Shown: piece by piece, positions 42,676-51,580 of the stretch
How the letters are laid out: every line of letters begins with the position of its first letter
How positions within the stretch are numbered: the stretch's first letter is position 1
Origin: Thermoplasmatales archaeon SW_10_69_26
GTDB taxonomy: Archaea > Thermoplasmatota > SW-10-69-26
Direction: 5' to 3'
Length of the DNA: 64,000 nt
NCBI GenBank assembly: GCA_003009755.1
Contig: PXUB01000025.1
Coordinates: 3,275 to 67,274, forward strand
The notes under the pieces: model-generated
Told to the model about the DNA's origin: nothing
The model's database searches: none
The model's input: the letters and a program-made list of their open reading frames with translations, nothing else
Position numbers and translations under genes: made by a program

Positions 42676-43052
42676 GGCGCAGGACGAGGCCCGTGACGAG
42701 GTTTGAACGCTCGCGCGAAGATCTTCGATCACCGATGGATGTCCTACCGCAGGAGGAACCGGGGGCTGCAGCCGGTCCCCAGCTCCGTCGGGATCAGAGG
42801 CCTGGTAGTGCAACGGTTGGCTTGACACGTGGACGTTTGCCGGTGACAAACGAGGGCCAGCGAACCCAACCGCCCCACCGGGCGCGGGCAAGGTCGGCTG
42901 AGTGGTGTCGGCTGGGCGCCGTGCAGGGGAACGAGCACCTGCTCGAAGGAAGCAACGATTTGGACTGAAACGCCCATTCTTGGCCGCTTGCGCGGCTCTT
43001 TCCCCAAATGTTCATCCCTCTCGAAGGCCCTGGTTGCGGTGGTTGCGTTCCG
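42676..43052. other. Intergenic region between two divergent regulators
   Basis: 377 bases with no convincing gene; it should hold the promoters of the FHA-HTH gene (minus) and the HTH-10 gene (plus). GAAGATCTTC at 42717-42726 is a 10-bp perfect palindrome about 45 nt from the FHA-HTH start and could be an operator. The plus-strand frame from 43008 may in part be the true N-terminus of the next gene. Confidence 0.4.
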
Positions 43053-43751
43053 ATGGCTCCATTGGCTCCCGATACCGAGGTCGAACAGCAGGTCGAGATG
43101 AGCGTCGAACTGTCGTGCCACCAGATCGGCTTCTCGCCGCCGCCGTACGATTGCCACCTCCGGTTGCTGGATCTGGAGGACAGCTGGGTGGGGTACGCGT
43201 GGAGCCACGGAGCAGCGATCGATGCGTTCCATCGGTGGTTGGCCCGCAACCTCGATCTCGAGCGCACGCGGCTGCAGGAGACCTCGCGCCGCGTGCTGAT
43301 CGCGCACTTCGAGACCCCGCCTCGCTCCTTCCAGCACTTGCTCGACCGGGCCGACATGCGGCTGGCGCTGCTGCGGGCCGACGGCTCGGCGGCGTTGAGC
43401 GTCGCCGGTGCGCGCTCGGACGTCCGCGAGCTGTTGGACGCGCTGGAGAACAGCTCGTCGAACGTCGAGGTGACCGACGTCCGCATGCCCTCCGAGTCCC
43501 GCCCGGACACGTTGCTCACCACCGAGCAGCACCGGGCGATCGGGACCGCCTTCGAGGAGGGCTACTTCGACGTACCTCGCCGCGTGCGGTTGGCCGATCT
43601 GGCCGAGCGGTTGGGCACGAGCACGAGCGCGCTGTCCGAGACGCTTCGCCGGGGATTGTACCGGCTCGTGGAAGCCCACCTGACGGTGCCGGTGGAGGGC
43701 GCCCACGAGAACCTGCAGGCCGCCAAGGCCCAAGCCGACGTCCACGCCTGA
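43053..43751 (+). CDS. HTH-10 (bacterioopsin activator-type) regulator
   Basis: 232 residues from ATG at 43053; ATG at 43008 would add 15. The C-terminal 55 residues are the HTH-10 domain: LLTTEQHRAIGTAFEEGYFD, VPRRVRLADLAERLGTSTSA, LSETLRRGLYRLVEAHL. The N-terminal part (VELSCHQIGFSPPPYDCHLR, SSSNVEVTDVRM) is the usual sensor-like region of archaeal Bat-type proteins that respond to unknown small signals. Stands upstream of two lipoprotein genes, on the same strand. Confidence 0.85.
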   Translation: MAPLAPDTEVEQQVEMSVELSCHQIGFSPPPYDCHLRLLDLEDSWVGYAWSHGAAIDAFHRWLARNLDLERTRLQETSRRVLIAHFETPPRSFQHLLDRADMRLALLRADGSAALSVAGARSDVRELLDALENSSSNVEVTDVRMPSESRPDTLLTTEQHRAIGTAFEEGYFDVPRRVRLADLAERLGTSTSALSETLRRGLYRLVEAHLTVPVEGAHENLQAAKAQADVHA

Positions 43752-43808
43752 GCGAGGGCCCGCTGAGCCCGAGCCTCGCGCCGTCCTCAGTCGGCTTCCC
43801 CCTCGGCG

Positions 43809-44136
43809 GTGAAGCGGACCGCGCTCGTGCTCGCGCCGATCCTGGCCATCTCGACCGCGTTGGCCGGCTGCATCGGTGACCCCGATGCGCCGGTCGACGC
43901 GGCCGGCGACGAGACCGCCACCGACACCTCCGATCCCCGGACCCCGGAGACGAACGGGAGCGGGTCCCAGGCTCACCTGGCCGGAGTCGCAGGGCAACGC
44001 CTCGCTGCCCACGGACATGACCGACGTCGAGCACTGCGAGGTGTTCGGGCAGGCCCGCGAGCGCGCCCAGCAGACGCTGGCCGAGCACGGAATCCACGAG
44101 CCGGCCGACCTGTCGGCGGTGACGCCGGCTCGCTGA
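43809..44136 (+). pseudogene. Small lipoprotein gene with a frameshift
   Basis: GTG start, signal with lipobox: KRTALVLAPILAISTALAGC (Cys21 as lipid site), then IGDPDAPVDAAGDETATDTS. Near 43967, in GGGAGCGGGTCCCAGG, coding sense passes to another frame: LTWPESQGNASLPTDMTDVE and HCEVFGQARERAQQTLAEHG to TGA at 44136. Joined, this would be a ~108-residue lipoprotein. One-base indel, either real or a consensus error. No family recognised. Confidence 0.5.
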
Positions 44137-44206
44137 GCCGGTCGTGTTGGGCCCGGGCCGAACGGTTACCGATGGCATATCCAAGGGGAGAGCTCATCGG
44201 GCCACG

Positions 44207-44674
44207 ATGCGAACGACGCCGATCCTGGCCGCGGCCCTCCTGTTGGCCGCAGCGCTCGTGGGATGCCTGGAGCCGTCCCCATCCTCGCCCCCGACGGGTC
44301 CGATCGCCTTCGAGACGGTCGAGAAGGGGCAAGGCTCCGGCGTCGAGGACCGAAAGGCGCTGGAGATCCGCAACGACACTGCCGTCTTCAACCTCTGGGT
44401 CCGCCACGATCCCGCCACGAACGACCACCCCGACCCCCCGGCGGTCGACTTCTCGCAGAAGACCGTGCTCGCCGTTTTCGAGGGCCTTGACGCCTCCACG
44501 TGCCGATCGGCCGAGGTGACGAACGTCACCGGCCTCGACAACGGCACGATCCAGGCCGAGTGGAACCTCACGCCCGTCGCGGAGGAGGCGTGCGAGGGGG
44601 GCAACGGCTCGGCGTTCCACATGGTCGCGATCGACCGATACGACGCCGAGATCGCCTTCGTGCTCGAGGACTGA
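44207..44674 (+). CDS. Small lipoprotein, unknown
   Basis: 155 residues. Signal with lipobox RTTPILAAALLLAAALVGC (Cys20), then a beta-rich domain: IAFETVEKGQGSGVEDRKAL, VDFSQKTVLAVFEGLDAST, VTNVTGLDNGTIQAEWNLTP, AFHMVAIDRYDAEIAFVLED. The layout, with QKTVLAVFEG and a final strand pair, recalls protease-inhibitor-like lipoproteins (PrcB-like), but this is weak. GCATAT at 44175-44180 lies about 29 nt before the ATG. Confidence 0.65.
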   Translation: MRTTPILAAALLLAAALVGCLEPSPSSPPTGPIAFETVEKGQGSGVEDRKALEIRNDTAVFNLWVRHDPATNDHPDPPAVDFSQKTVLAVFEGLDASTCRSAEVTNVTGLDNGTIQAEWNLTPVAEEACEGGNGSAFHMVAIDRYDAEIAFVLED

Positions 44675-44747
44675 GACACCCGGCCGACCCCGGCTCCACC
44701 GGAAACGGCCCCGACCAGCTATACCCGGGCCCTCCCTTGGCGGCCCC

Positions 44748-45317
44748 ATGGCCTCCTACCAGACGAAGCTCAAGATCGGGCGCAAGCTCGAGGGGGTCGA
44801 CACCGACACCGCCTCGGACAACCAGATCTCCCTGCTCCTCCGCTACGACGAGGAGACGGGTGCCGAGGACCACGTCAGCGTGTCGATCGAGTCCGACGCG
44901 ATGACCGTCGACGACGTCTTCGGGCTGCTCGCGTTCCTGGACGAGCGCGGCGTCCTCACCTCCAGCGAGTGCAAGACCTGGCTCCACCAGTCCAAGGCCA
45001 GCCGCGAGGAGCACGGCGGCACGACGGAGTGGGCCGGCGAGGACCTCGAACGCAAGGTCTCGATGGCGAAGAAGGGCCTGCGGACCCGGTCCGGGGGCGA
45101 GGAGGGCAGCGAGCGCGCTCGCAAGCAGGCGCTGGTCAAGGTCAACGAGCTCGAGCGCGAGCTCGGCGAGCTCAAGGCCACGCTGCGCGGCTCCGACGAG
45201 GACGATGACGCCGGCGAGCCCGAGACCGGCGCGACGAGCGTCGGCGAGAGGGACGAGCCCGATGCCGACGGGTCCGAGACCGACGACAGCGGTCCGACCC
45301 CGCCGAACGCGTTGTGA
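44748..45317 (+). CDS. Conserved-looking cytoplasmic protein with coiled coil, unknown
   Basis: 189 residues. A beta-rich first part (YQTKLKIGRKLEGVDTDTAS, QISLLLRYDEETGAEDHVSV), a helical middle (VDDVFGLLAFLDERGVLTSS), a likely coiled coil (ARKQALVKVNELERELGELK) and an acidic disordered tail of some 45 residues. No family recognised. CTATAC at 44719-44724 stands 26 nt before the ATG, so it is well expressed as its own leaderless unit. Confidence 0.65.
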   Translation: MASYQTKLKIGRKLEGVDTDTASDNQISLLLRYDEETGAEDHVSVSIESDAMTVDDVFGLLAFLDERGVLTSSECKTWLHQSKASREEHGGTTEWAGEDLERKVSMAKKGLRTRSGGEEGSERARKQALVKVNELERELGELKATLRGSDEDDDAGEPETGATSVGERDEPDADGSETDDSGPTPPNAL

Positions 45318-45344
45318 GGAGCGGCCGCGGCGACGTCGGCGGGG

Positions 45345-45740
45345 TCACCCGTCGACGTCGAGGTCGGCGTCGACCTCGATGCCTTGCTCTTGGAAGAGCT
45401 GCTCGGCGACCTCCCAGGCGGTCCGCATGTGGGGGATGAAGATCGAGCCGCCGACGACGAGCGCGACGTTGAGCGCGTCCATCACCTCGTCCGGCTGGGC
45501 CTCGTGCTCGGTGATCAACACGTCGAGGTGGTAGGCGATGCAGTCGTTGCATCGCAGCACGCAGCTGGCGACCAGCCCCATCCACTCCTTCGTGGTCGCG
45601 TCCAGCGCGCCGTCCTCGTAGGCGCGCGAGTCGAGGTTGAAGAACCGCTTGACGCCGAGGTGATCTTGGCCGAGGATCTTGTCGTTGGCTCGCTCGCGGG
45701 CCTCGCGGAACTCGTCCACGTCCATGTGCTCGTGGCTCAT
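45345..45740 (-). CDS. Carboxymuconolactone decarboxylase/AhpD-like protein
   Basis: 131 residues. AhpD-like helical fold with the redox motif in VASCVLRCNDCIAYHLDVLI near 58-77 (C-x2-C, then His two residues on) and DALNVALVVGGSIFIPH near 88. Such proteins are alkylhydroperoxidase-type thiol reductants or decarboxylases; with the CNDC-x2-H motif the peroxidase type is likelier. Divergent from the DUF2299 gene with 79 bp between. Confidence 0.88.
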   Translation of the reverse strand: MSHEHMDVDEFREARERANDKILGQDHLGVKRFFNLDSRAYEDGALDATTKEWMGLVASCVLRCNDCIAYHLDVLITEHEAQPDEVMDALNVALVVGGSIFIPHMRTAWEVAEQLFQEQGIEVDADLDVDG

Positions 45741-45819
45741 CACCGGGGCAGGCCGGTCGTGGACGAAAGCCTTGGCCTCGACCCGCCCGCTTTTCAACCC
45801 CGGGTCGTCTGTCGCGGCG

Positions 45820-46317
45820 ATGCGCTCGGAAAAGATCGAGGCGAACCTCGACACGATCGAGGAGTGGCTGACCCACGACCGGTTCCAGGTGACGGAGGTC
45901 GAGGACCCGCAAAGCCACGTGACCCTGGAGGCCGAGCGCGCCGAGGACTTCACCTACTCGATCGTGCACCCCGACCCCGACGCCGATCACGTCTTCGTGG
46001 GCCTGGCGCTCCCGGGCGAGGCCATCGACGAGGCTCTGGCGGACGCCACCGAGGAGGAGACCGAGGTCTTCCTGGCCGACCTGCGGTTCGGGCTGCTCGG
46101 CATGGACGTCGAGTTCGAGGGGCTGGAGGTCGGCACCCCGCGCGTCACGCTGTTCATCCCGGCCTACTTCGACGGGCTCTCCAAAGACCGGTTCATGGAG
46201 AAGCTGCGCAAGGTGAAGAACGCCGGCCTGTTCCTCGAGTGGTCGCTGGCCCCCGTCGAGGAGGAGCTCGATCGCTCGCCCGACCCGGCCGCGGGCGGGG
46301 ACCGGTACATCCGGTGA
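45820..46317 (+). CDS. DUF2299 family protein
   Basis: 165 residues of an archaeal family of unknown role, resembling type III secretion chaperone-like folds. Seen: IEEWLTHDRFQVTEVEDPQS, VTLEAERAEDFTYSIVHPDP, VTLFIPAYFDGLSKDRFMEK and LRKVKNAGLFLEWSL in family order. TTTTCAA at 45791-45797 is 26 nt before the ATG. A GC hairpin follows the stop. Confidence 0.8.
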   Translation: MRSEKIEANLDTIEEWLTHDRFQVTEVEDPQSHVTLEAERAEDFTYSIVHPDPDADHVFVGLALPGEAIDEALADATEEETEVFLADLRFGLLGMDVEFEGLEVGTPRVTLFIPAYFDGLSKDRFMEKLRKVKNAGLFLEWSLAPVEEELDRSPDPAAGGDRYIR

Positions 46318-46327
46318 CCCGTCGGAC

Positions 46328-46354
46328 CCGCCCGCGAGGATCGCGTGGGCGGGG
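46328..46354 (+). terminator. Hairpin after the DUF2299 gene
   Basis: Inverted repeat CCCGCCCGCGA / TCGCGTGGGCGGG starting 11 nt after the stop codon. No T or pyrimidine tract follows, so the role is less certain than for the others. The gap up to serS (46355-46441) shows nothing else. Confidence 0.4.
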
Positions 46355-46441
46355 CTAGACTGTCGCTGCTCGTCCTGCCCGTGCTCGGCAAGCTGATCGG
46401 GGATCGGGTCCGAGCCGACCTCCGCCTGAGGGATCGATCGA

Positions 46442-47747
46442 TCAGTCCTGCTCGCCCTCGTCCTCGTCGTCGCCAGCGTCGAGCCCTTCGCCGAGGACGT
46501 CGGCGTCCATGTAGGGCGCGAGCGCGTCGGGCACGTCGACGGTGCCGTCGGCGTTCTGGTTGTTCTCGAGGATGGCGACCATCGCGCGACTGGTGGCGAT
46601 CGCGGTCGCGTTGAGGGTGTGGGCGGTCTCCTTGTCGCCACCGTGCTTGCCGGCGCGCCTGGTAGTCGGTGCAGTTGCTGCAGGAGACGACCTCGCGGTA
46701 GGACGCGGTGCGGGGACTGTAAACCTCGATGTCGTACTTCTTGGCGGCGACGGTGCCGATGTCGCCGGTGCAGACGTTCACGACGCGGTAGGGTAGATCC
46801 AGCGCGTCGAAGAGGTGCTCGGCGTTGGCCAAAAGCTCCTCGTGGATCTCCCAGGAGTCCTCGGGTTCGCAGAAGACGAACTGCTCGACCTTCTGGAACT
46901 GGTGCATGCGGAACAGGCCCTTCGTGTCGATGCCGTGGGAGCCGATCTCGCGACGGAAGCAGTTCGAGAGCCCGGCCATGCGGATCGGGAGATCGTCCTC
47001 GTCGACGATCTCGTCCATGTACATCGCGCCCAGCGGGTGCTCGCTGGTGGCGATCAGGTACTCGTCGTGGTCCTCGACCTTGTACATCACGTCCTCGAAG
47101 TCGGCGAGGTCGGTGACGCCCTCGTAGGGCTGGCGTCGCATCATCAACGGCGTGGTGACCTGCTCGTAGCCTTGCTCGACGAGGTGGTCGAGCGCGAACC
47201 GCTGCAGGGCGCGATCGAGCTCGACGAGGTCGCCTTTCAGGTAGGCGAACCCGGCGCCGGAGACCTTGGCGGCGCGCTCGAAGTCGGCCAGGTCCTGGCG
47301 CTCGATCAGCTCGCCGTGGGGCAGCAGGTCGTGGTCGGGGACCGTGGGGTCGCCCACGCGGCGAACCTCCTGGTTGTCGTCCTCGTCCTCGCCCTTGGGG
47401 ACGCTGTCGTGGAGGAGGTTGGGCAACCGGAGGAGGCCTTCGTCGCGGGTGTCCTTGGCCCGCTCGACGTCCTGCTCGACCTCGGTGATCTCCTGGCTGA
47501 GCGCCTCGGCGCGCCGTTGGACCTGTTCGGCTTCCTCGTCCTCGCCCTCGCGCTTGAGCTCGCCGATGCGTTCGCCGAGCTGGTTGCGCTCGTGGCGGAG
47601 CTCGTCCAGCCGGTTGCGGCCCTCGCGCCAGGTGTCGTCGGCCGCGATCACGGAATCCAGGCGCTCGAGGAGCTCGGGGTCCTCGCGGCGGCGGAGGTTC
47701 TCGCGGACGCGGTCGGTCTCCTCCCGGATCACCGAGATGTCGAGCAT
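46442..47747 (-). CDS. serS: Seryl-tRNA synthetase, frameshifted in this assembly
   Basis: Common-type class II SerRS. From ATG at 47747: N-terminal coiled-coil tRNA arm ([20 protein letters not shown]), motif 1 region [26 protein letters not shown], motif 2 [20 protein letters not shown] and QKVEQF, then [18 protein letters not shown] and [11 protein letters not shown]. At 46651-46660 (GGCGCGCC) the frame breaks; in the next frame the protein goes on [33 protein letters not shown] (motif 3) to GEQD and stop at 46442. A 2- or 5-base deletion in the CGCCG run explains it. As the enzyme is essential and no other copy is seen, a consensus error is likely. Leaderless-type box CCAAAGGG at 47771-47778. 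Confidence 0.88.
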
Positions 47748-47880
47748 CGTTCCCGCCAGGCCCGCGAGAGCCAAAGGGTTTGCCGTTCCTGTCGCCCGGT
47801 TTGTCGCCCGCGTGCAAACCGAACGATGAAGTGGTTTCCCGCTCACTTTGAAACCTGTCGAGAGGCCTGGAGGGTCCACG

Positions 47881-49140
47881 ATGCGAATCCACACCGTACT
47901 GGTAGCCGCGCTCATGCTCACCGCCGGTTGTGTCGGAACAGCCCAGGACGACACCGAGACCGAACCGGCGTCCACGCCGACCTCGGACGCCAACGAGACG
48001 ACCAGGCGCGAGGAGACGCGCACGTTCACCTACGAGCAGAACGTGGGCCTCACGGTCACCGACGCCGAGGCGCAGGTCGGAACGATGGGGACCCCCAGCC
48101 TGGCTCCCGCGATCGGCGACATGGAGCTGACGCTCTCCTGGAACGAGCCCGCGAACGGGTTCGCGCTCGACGTAGAGCTGGCCGACGGATCCACCACCCG
48201 GGTCGAGGCCCCCGACGATCCCAGCGCCACGAGCACCGGCGCCGAGATCTCGGTCGACGGCCAACCTGCCGGCACGTACCAGTTCGACCTCGTGGCCCCC
48301 GACGGCACCACCGTCTCCGACACGGTCACGCTTGAGGGCACGGTCACGATCGTGCTCGGCGAGACCGCCTCCGACGAGGTGTCCACGAACGACGTCGAGA
48401 CCGAACGCACCGACGACGGGTGGCTCGCGACCCAGACCTTCGAAGACACCGGTCAACCCGGGTCCCAAGCAGACCTCGACGCCGACACCGTGAACGGTGC
48501 GATCGAGCTGGCCGGAAGCGCCGACGAGGCCCGCGCCGTCGTCACCGCGTACGCGGAGGCCGACAGCGAAGACGAGGCGATCGACCGCGTCCAGGACATC
48601 CAGGTCACCGTCCGTGTCCAAGACGGCGAGGTCACCGCCAGGGCGGAGGTGCCCGACGACGACTGGGAGGACCGCGGCGCGAACGTCGACGCCGACGTCA
48701 CCGACGAGACCACGCTGGGCGGCGAAGCGGATACGACGAACGGCGCGATCACGCTCGACGAGAGCCGCGTGACCGGGATCAGGCTCGACACGACGAACGG
48801 ACCGATCCAGGGTTCGGTCAGTCCCAGCGACCGGATCGAGGCCGGCACGACGAACGGCGCGATCGAACTCGACGTCGAGCCCACGGAATCGGCGGAACTC
48901 GAGATGGGGACCACGAACGGCGCGATCGAGCTGGGCCTCACCGAAAACGAGGACATCGCGTACGAGGTCGACGCCAGCACCACGAACGACCGCATCAGCG
49001 AGGCTATGGACGAAGCCGAACTCGAGCGCCAAGGCGAGGGCCAGGCCACGCTCGTCACCGAGAACGGCGAGGCCCGCCCCATCCAGGTCACCGGCGAGAC
49101 CGACACCACGAACGGCGCGATCGCGTTCCAGGGACGCTGA
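47881..49140 (+). CDS. DUF4097-type adhesin-like lipoprotein
   Basis: 419 residues. Signal with lipobox RIHTVLVAALMLTAGCV (Cys17), a Thr/Glu-rich linker, a small Ig-like domain (ELTLSWNEPANGFALDVELA, SVDGQPAGTYQFDLVAPDGT), then a DUF4097 beta-solenoid in which the phrase TTNGAI or close variants returns seven times (DTVNGAIEL, DTTNGAITL, DTTNGPIQG, GTTNGAIEL twice, STTNDRI, DTTNGAIAF). Found on many archaeal and bacterial surfaces, role unknown. A decayed second copy lies at 49701-49915 beyond the nuclease gene. Confidence 0.8.
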   Translation: MRIHTVLVAALMLTAGCVGTAQDDTETEPASTPTSDANETTRREETRTFTYEQNVGLTVTDAEAQVGTMGTPSLAPAIGDMELTLSWNEPANGFALDVELADGSTTRVEAPDDPSATSTGAEISVDGQPAGTYQFDLVAPDGTTVSDTVTLEGTVTIVLGETASDEVSTNDVETERTDDGWLATQTFEDTGQPGSQADLDADTVNGAIELAGSADEARAVVTAYAEADSEDEAIDRVQDIQVTVRVQDGEVTARAEVPDDDWEDRGANVDADVTDETTLGGEADTTNGAITLDESRVTGIRLDTTNGPIQGSVSPSDRIEAGTTNGAIELDVEPTESAELEMGTTNGAIELGLTENEDIAYEVDASTTNDRISEAMDEAELERQGEGQATLVTENGEARPIQVTGETDTTNGAIAFQGR

Positions 49141-49158
49141 CGCGACCGGTCCCGCGAG

Positions 49159-49599
49159 TCACGGGCCGTCGATCTCCCGCTCGGTCAGCTCGCGCTCGAG
49201 CACGTCCCCCATCTCGTCGACGTGCACGGGGAACAGGCCGATCACGTCGTAGCCGTGCTCCTCGTAGATCTCCATCTTCTCCGCCATGCGGTCCTCGTAG
49301 CTGGCCTGGCCAGCCATGCCCCAGTACTCGATCAGGACGTCCGTGCCCTCGAGGCGGAAGTCCGGCGTGAGGCCGCCGGCCACGGTCGGCTCGTAGACGT
49401 AGGCGATGCCCTCGCGGGTCAGCCAGTTGGCGATCCGTTGTTCGCCCTTGCTGGCCACCCAGGGACCCTCGCGGGTGGGCAGCGGGCGCCCAGGGGGGTG
49501 GTCCTCGCCGTCGGGCTCCTCGACGTGGGCCAACAGCCAGAGGCCGGCGACGAGCGCGAGCCCGACGCCGATCGCCGCGAGGAGCGCGAGGGCGACCAC
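49159..49599 (-). CDS. Membrane-anchored PD-(D/E)XK-type nuclease
   Basis: 146 residues. N-terminal membrane helix (VALALLAAIGVGLALVAGLW) then a restriction-endonuclease-like fold: WVASKGEQRIANWLTREGIA near 48-67 with the first Glu, VYEPTVAGGLTPDFRLEGTD near 69-88 with the PDF Asp, and VLIEYWGMAGQASYEDRMAE with the ExW/E motif; a last strand GYDVIGLFP. A nuclease tied to the membrane is unusual; DNA uptake processing or defence are possible. Convergent with the DUF4097 gene (18 nt apart). Confidence 0.75.
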   Translation of the reverse strand: MVALALLAAIGVGLALVAGLWLLAHVEEPDGEDHPPGRPLPTREGPWVASKGEQRIANWLTREGIAYVYEPTVAGGLTPDFRLEGTDVLIEYWGMAGQASYEDRMAEKMEIYEEHGYDVIGLFPVHVDEMGDVLERELTEREIDGP

Positions 49600-49700
49600 G
49601 GTCGACCAGGCCCGGGGCCGACGAAACCGTTTGGGCCGGGCAGAGAGTTGGACGCTTGCGCCGAAACGATGCAGACGCGGCCAGCCGGCTGCCTGTCACG

Positions 49701-49915
49701 ATGGAGCTGCGGATCGTAGTTCTCGTCGCCGCGTCGCTCGTCGGCCCCGAGCTGGCGCTGGGTTGGGAGGCGTCGGCCAACGGGTTCCCGCGCGCTCACG
49801 GTCCCGAGGGTCCAGCGACGCATCGACGTCTCCAGCGGCGGCCCTGGGGCCGACCGGCGGCGTCGACCTGCTCGCCGCGTCGACGAACGGCGACGGGGCC
49901 GTCCGGGGACGCTGA
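49701..49915 (+). pseudogene. Remnant of a DUF4097-type lipoprotein gene
   Basis: The first part reads GPELALGWEASANGFPRAHG, matching GDMELTLSWNEPANGF of the intact gene, with close nucleotide identity around AACGGGTTC. The end, in another frame, reads LLAASTNGDGAVRGR before TGA, matching DTTNGAIAFQGR-stop. The middle 300 residues are missing. It is a deleted and frameshifted copy. Confidence 0.6.
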
Positions 49916-49924
49916 CGCCCAGCC

Positions 49925-51469
49925 TCACTCGGACGCCGTGGGCGGGTGCCCGTCGGGGTCCTCGGCATCGTCGAGCTCCTCGCGGGGGAGATCCTCGGCC
50001 AGCGGGTCCTCGCCTTCGCCCTCCCAGATCGTGCGTTGGGGGAACGGGATCGTGATGTCGCGTTGGCGGAACCCCTCGTCGATGCGGTTGCGGATCTCGC
50101 TGGCGATGCGGAACCGCTCGGGCACCTCATTGATGTAGAAGGCCAGCCGGAAGCGCAGCCCGTTGTCGCCGAACGCCTCGAAGAACAGGCGCGGCTCGGA
50201 GCCCGAGCCGGAGAGGACGTCGGGGTGCTCGTTGACCTCGTCGAGGATGACCTCGCGGACCTCGGCCAGCGGCGAGCCGTAGGCGACGGAGAGGTCGAGG
50301 TGGATCCGGTAGCGGCGGTCGGGGTAGGCCAGGTTCGTGACGCGGGAGTTCTCGAGTTCGTTGTTGGGGGCCACGATCATCTCGTGGTTGCGGTAGTAGT
50401 ACAGGCGGGTGCTGCGCAGCCCGATGCGGTCGACCCGGCAGACCTCGCCCGTGTCGAGCCGGATCTCGTCGCCCTCGCGGAAGGGCTGATCCATCAGGAT
50501 GAACAGGCCGCTGAACAGGTTGGCCAGCGTCGGGCCCAGCGAGTTCGACAACACCAACCCGATCACGACACCGCCGGCCACCAGCCAGCCGAGATCGATG
50601 CCGACGCTTTGCAAGACGTAGAACAGCGCGAAGGCGCCGATCCCGGCGAGCAGCACCTTGCGCAGCACAGGGATGGCGACCTCCTCCCACCTCGTGCCGG
50701 TGCGAGGTTGCCCGCGACTTCCGTAATACAGCAACAAGCTGTCGGCCACGCGGTAGCCGAGGAACGCCAAGGAGACCGCGAAGGCGGCCGTGAGCACGCT
50801 TCCGAACGTGCCCGGGATCCCCTCGGGCGGGGCCAGCCGCCAGGTGTACTTGATGCCGGCGACGACGAGCGTGATGAACAGCGGGCCGTCGATCCGGTCG
50901 AGGACCTTGCTGCGCAGGCCTTTCGGGATGAACGTCATCCCGCGGTCGACCGCGACGTCGTTCATCCGCATCACGGCGAACGCCAGCGTGAGCCAGGTCA
51001 CCATCTCGAGCGCGAACACGCCGGTCGGGCCGTCGACCGGGGACGGCAGCGGGTTCTCCCAGCGGTCGAACACCAGCGCCGGCGCCTCGACGGCCGCGAT
51101 CAGGTTCACGGTATGGCGTTCGGTGGTGGCGTCGGCCTGGTCGACGAGCGTGATCTGGATCTGACCTTCGTGGCGGCCGGCGCCCAGCGCTTGTCCGTCG
51201 GCGAGGACGGTGAGGTTCCTGGTCTCGTTCGCGGCCAACGTGAACTCGGACGGGGCCACCGACAGGCCCTCCTGGACGCCCTCGCCGAGCTGGGCCTGAC
51301 CGAACAGGTCACGGTCGACGGGGTTCCGCAGCTCGATCTCCTGCTCGGCGGCCTCGCCGGTCAACACCTCGAACCGGAGCTCGGTCGGGCTGACGAACGT
51401 CTGACCGAGGGCTGGCGCTGTGACGACGAGGAGGATGCCCAGCGCCAGCAAGCACCGCCTGAGCCGCAC
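49925..51469 (-). CDS. MscS-family mechanosensitive channel with extracytoplasmic N-terminal domain
   Basis: 514 residues from GTG at 51469, giving a clean Sec signal (MRLRRCLLALGILLVVTAPA). Then an Ig/CARDB-like outer domain (FTLAANETRNLTVLADGQAL), several membrane helices, the pore helix region IDLGWLVAGGVVIGLVLSNS and LGPTLANLFSGLFILMDQPF, the beta domain (REGDEIRLDTGEVCRVDRIG, NHEMIVAPNNELENSRVTNL) and the C-terminal alpha/beta domain. An upstream ATG at 51502 is in frame, but the box TTCATAAGC (51489-51497) covers it and points to 51469. Releases solutes on osmotic downshock. Its promoter faces that of the LVIVD gene. Confidence 0.88.
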   Translation of the reverse strand: MRLRRCLLALGILLVVTAPALGQTFVSPTELRFEVLTGEAAEQEIELRNPVDRDLFGQAQLGEGVQEGLSVAPSEFTLAANETRNLTVLADGQALGAGRHEGQIQITLVDQADATTERHTVNLIAAVEAPALVFDRWENPLPSPVDGPTGVFALEMVTWLTLAFAVMRMNDVAVDRGMTFIPKGLRSKVLDRIDGPLFITLVVAGIKYTWRLAPPEGIPGTFGSVLTAAFAVSLAFLGYRVADSLLLYYGSRGQPRTGTRWEEVAIPVLRKVLLAGIGAFALFYVLQSVGIDLGWLVAGGVVIGLVLSNSLGPTLANLFSGLFILMDQPFREGDEIRLDTGEVCRVDRIGLRSTRLYYYRNHEMIVAPNNELENSRVTNLAYPDRRYRIHLDLSVAYGSPLAEVREVILDEVNEHPDVLSGSGSEPRLFFEAFGDNGLRFRLAFYINEVPERFRIASEIRNRIDEGFRQRDITIPFPQRTIWEGEGEDPLAEDLPREELDDAEDPDGHPPTASE

Positions 51470-51580
51470 GACCGGTCCCACAGGGTCGGCGCTTATGAAC
51501 ATGCGGGGTCCGGCGAGCGCCGGGCTCGATGGTCCAGCGGGCAGGAACGCTTATGTGCCGCCAGCGGGGCTGGTGACCTC

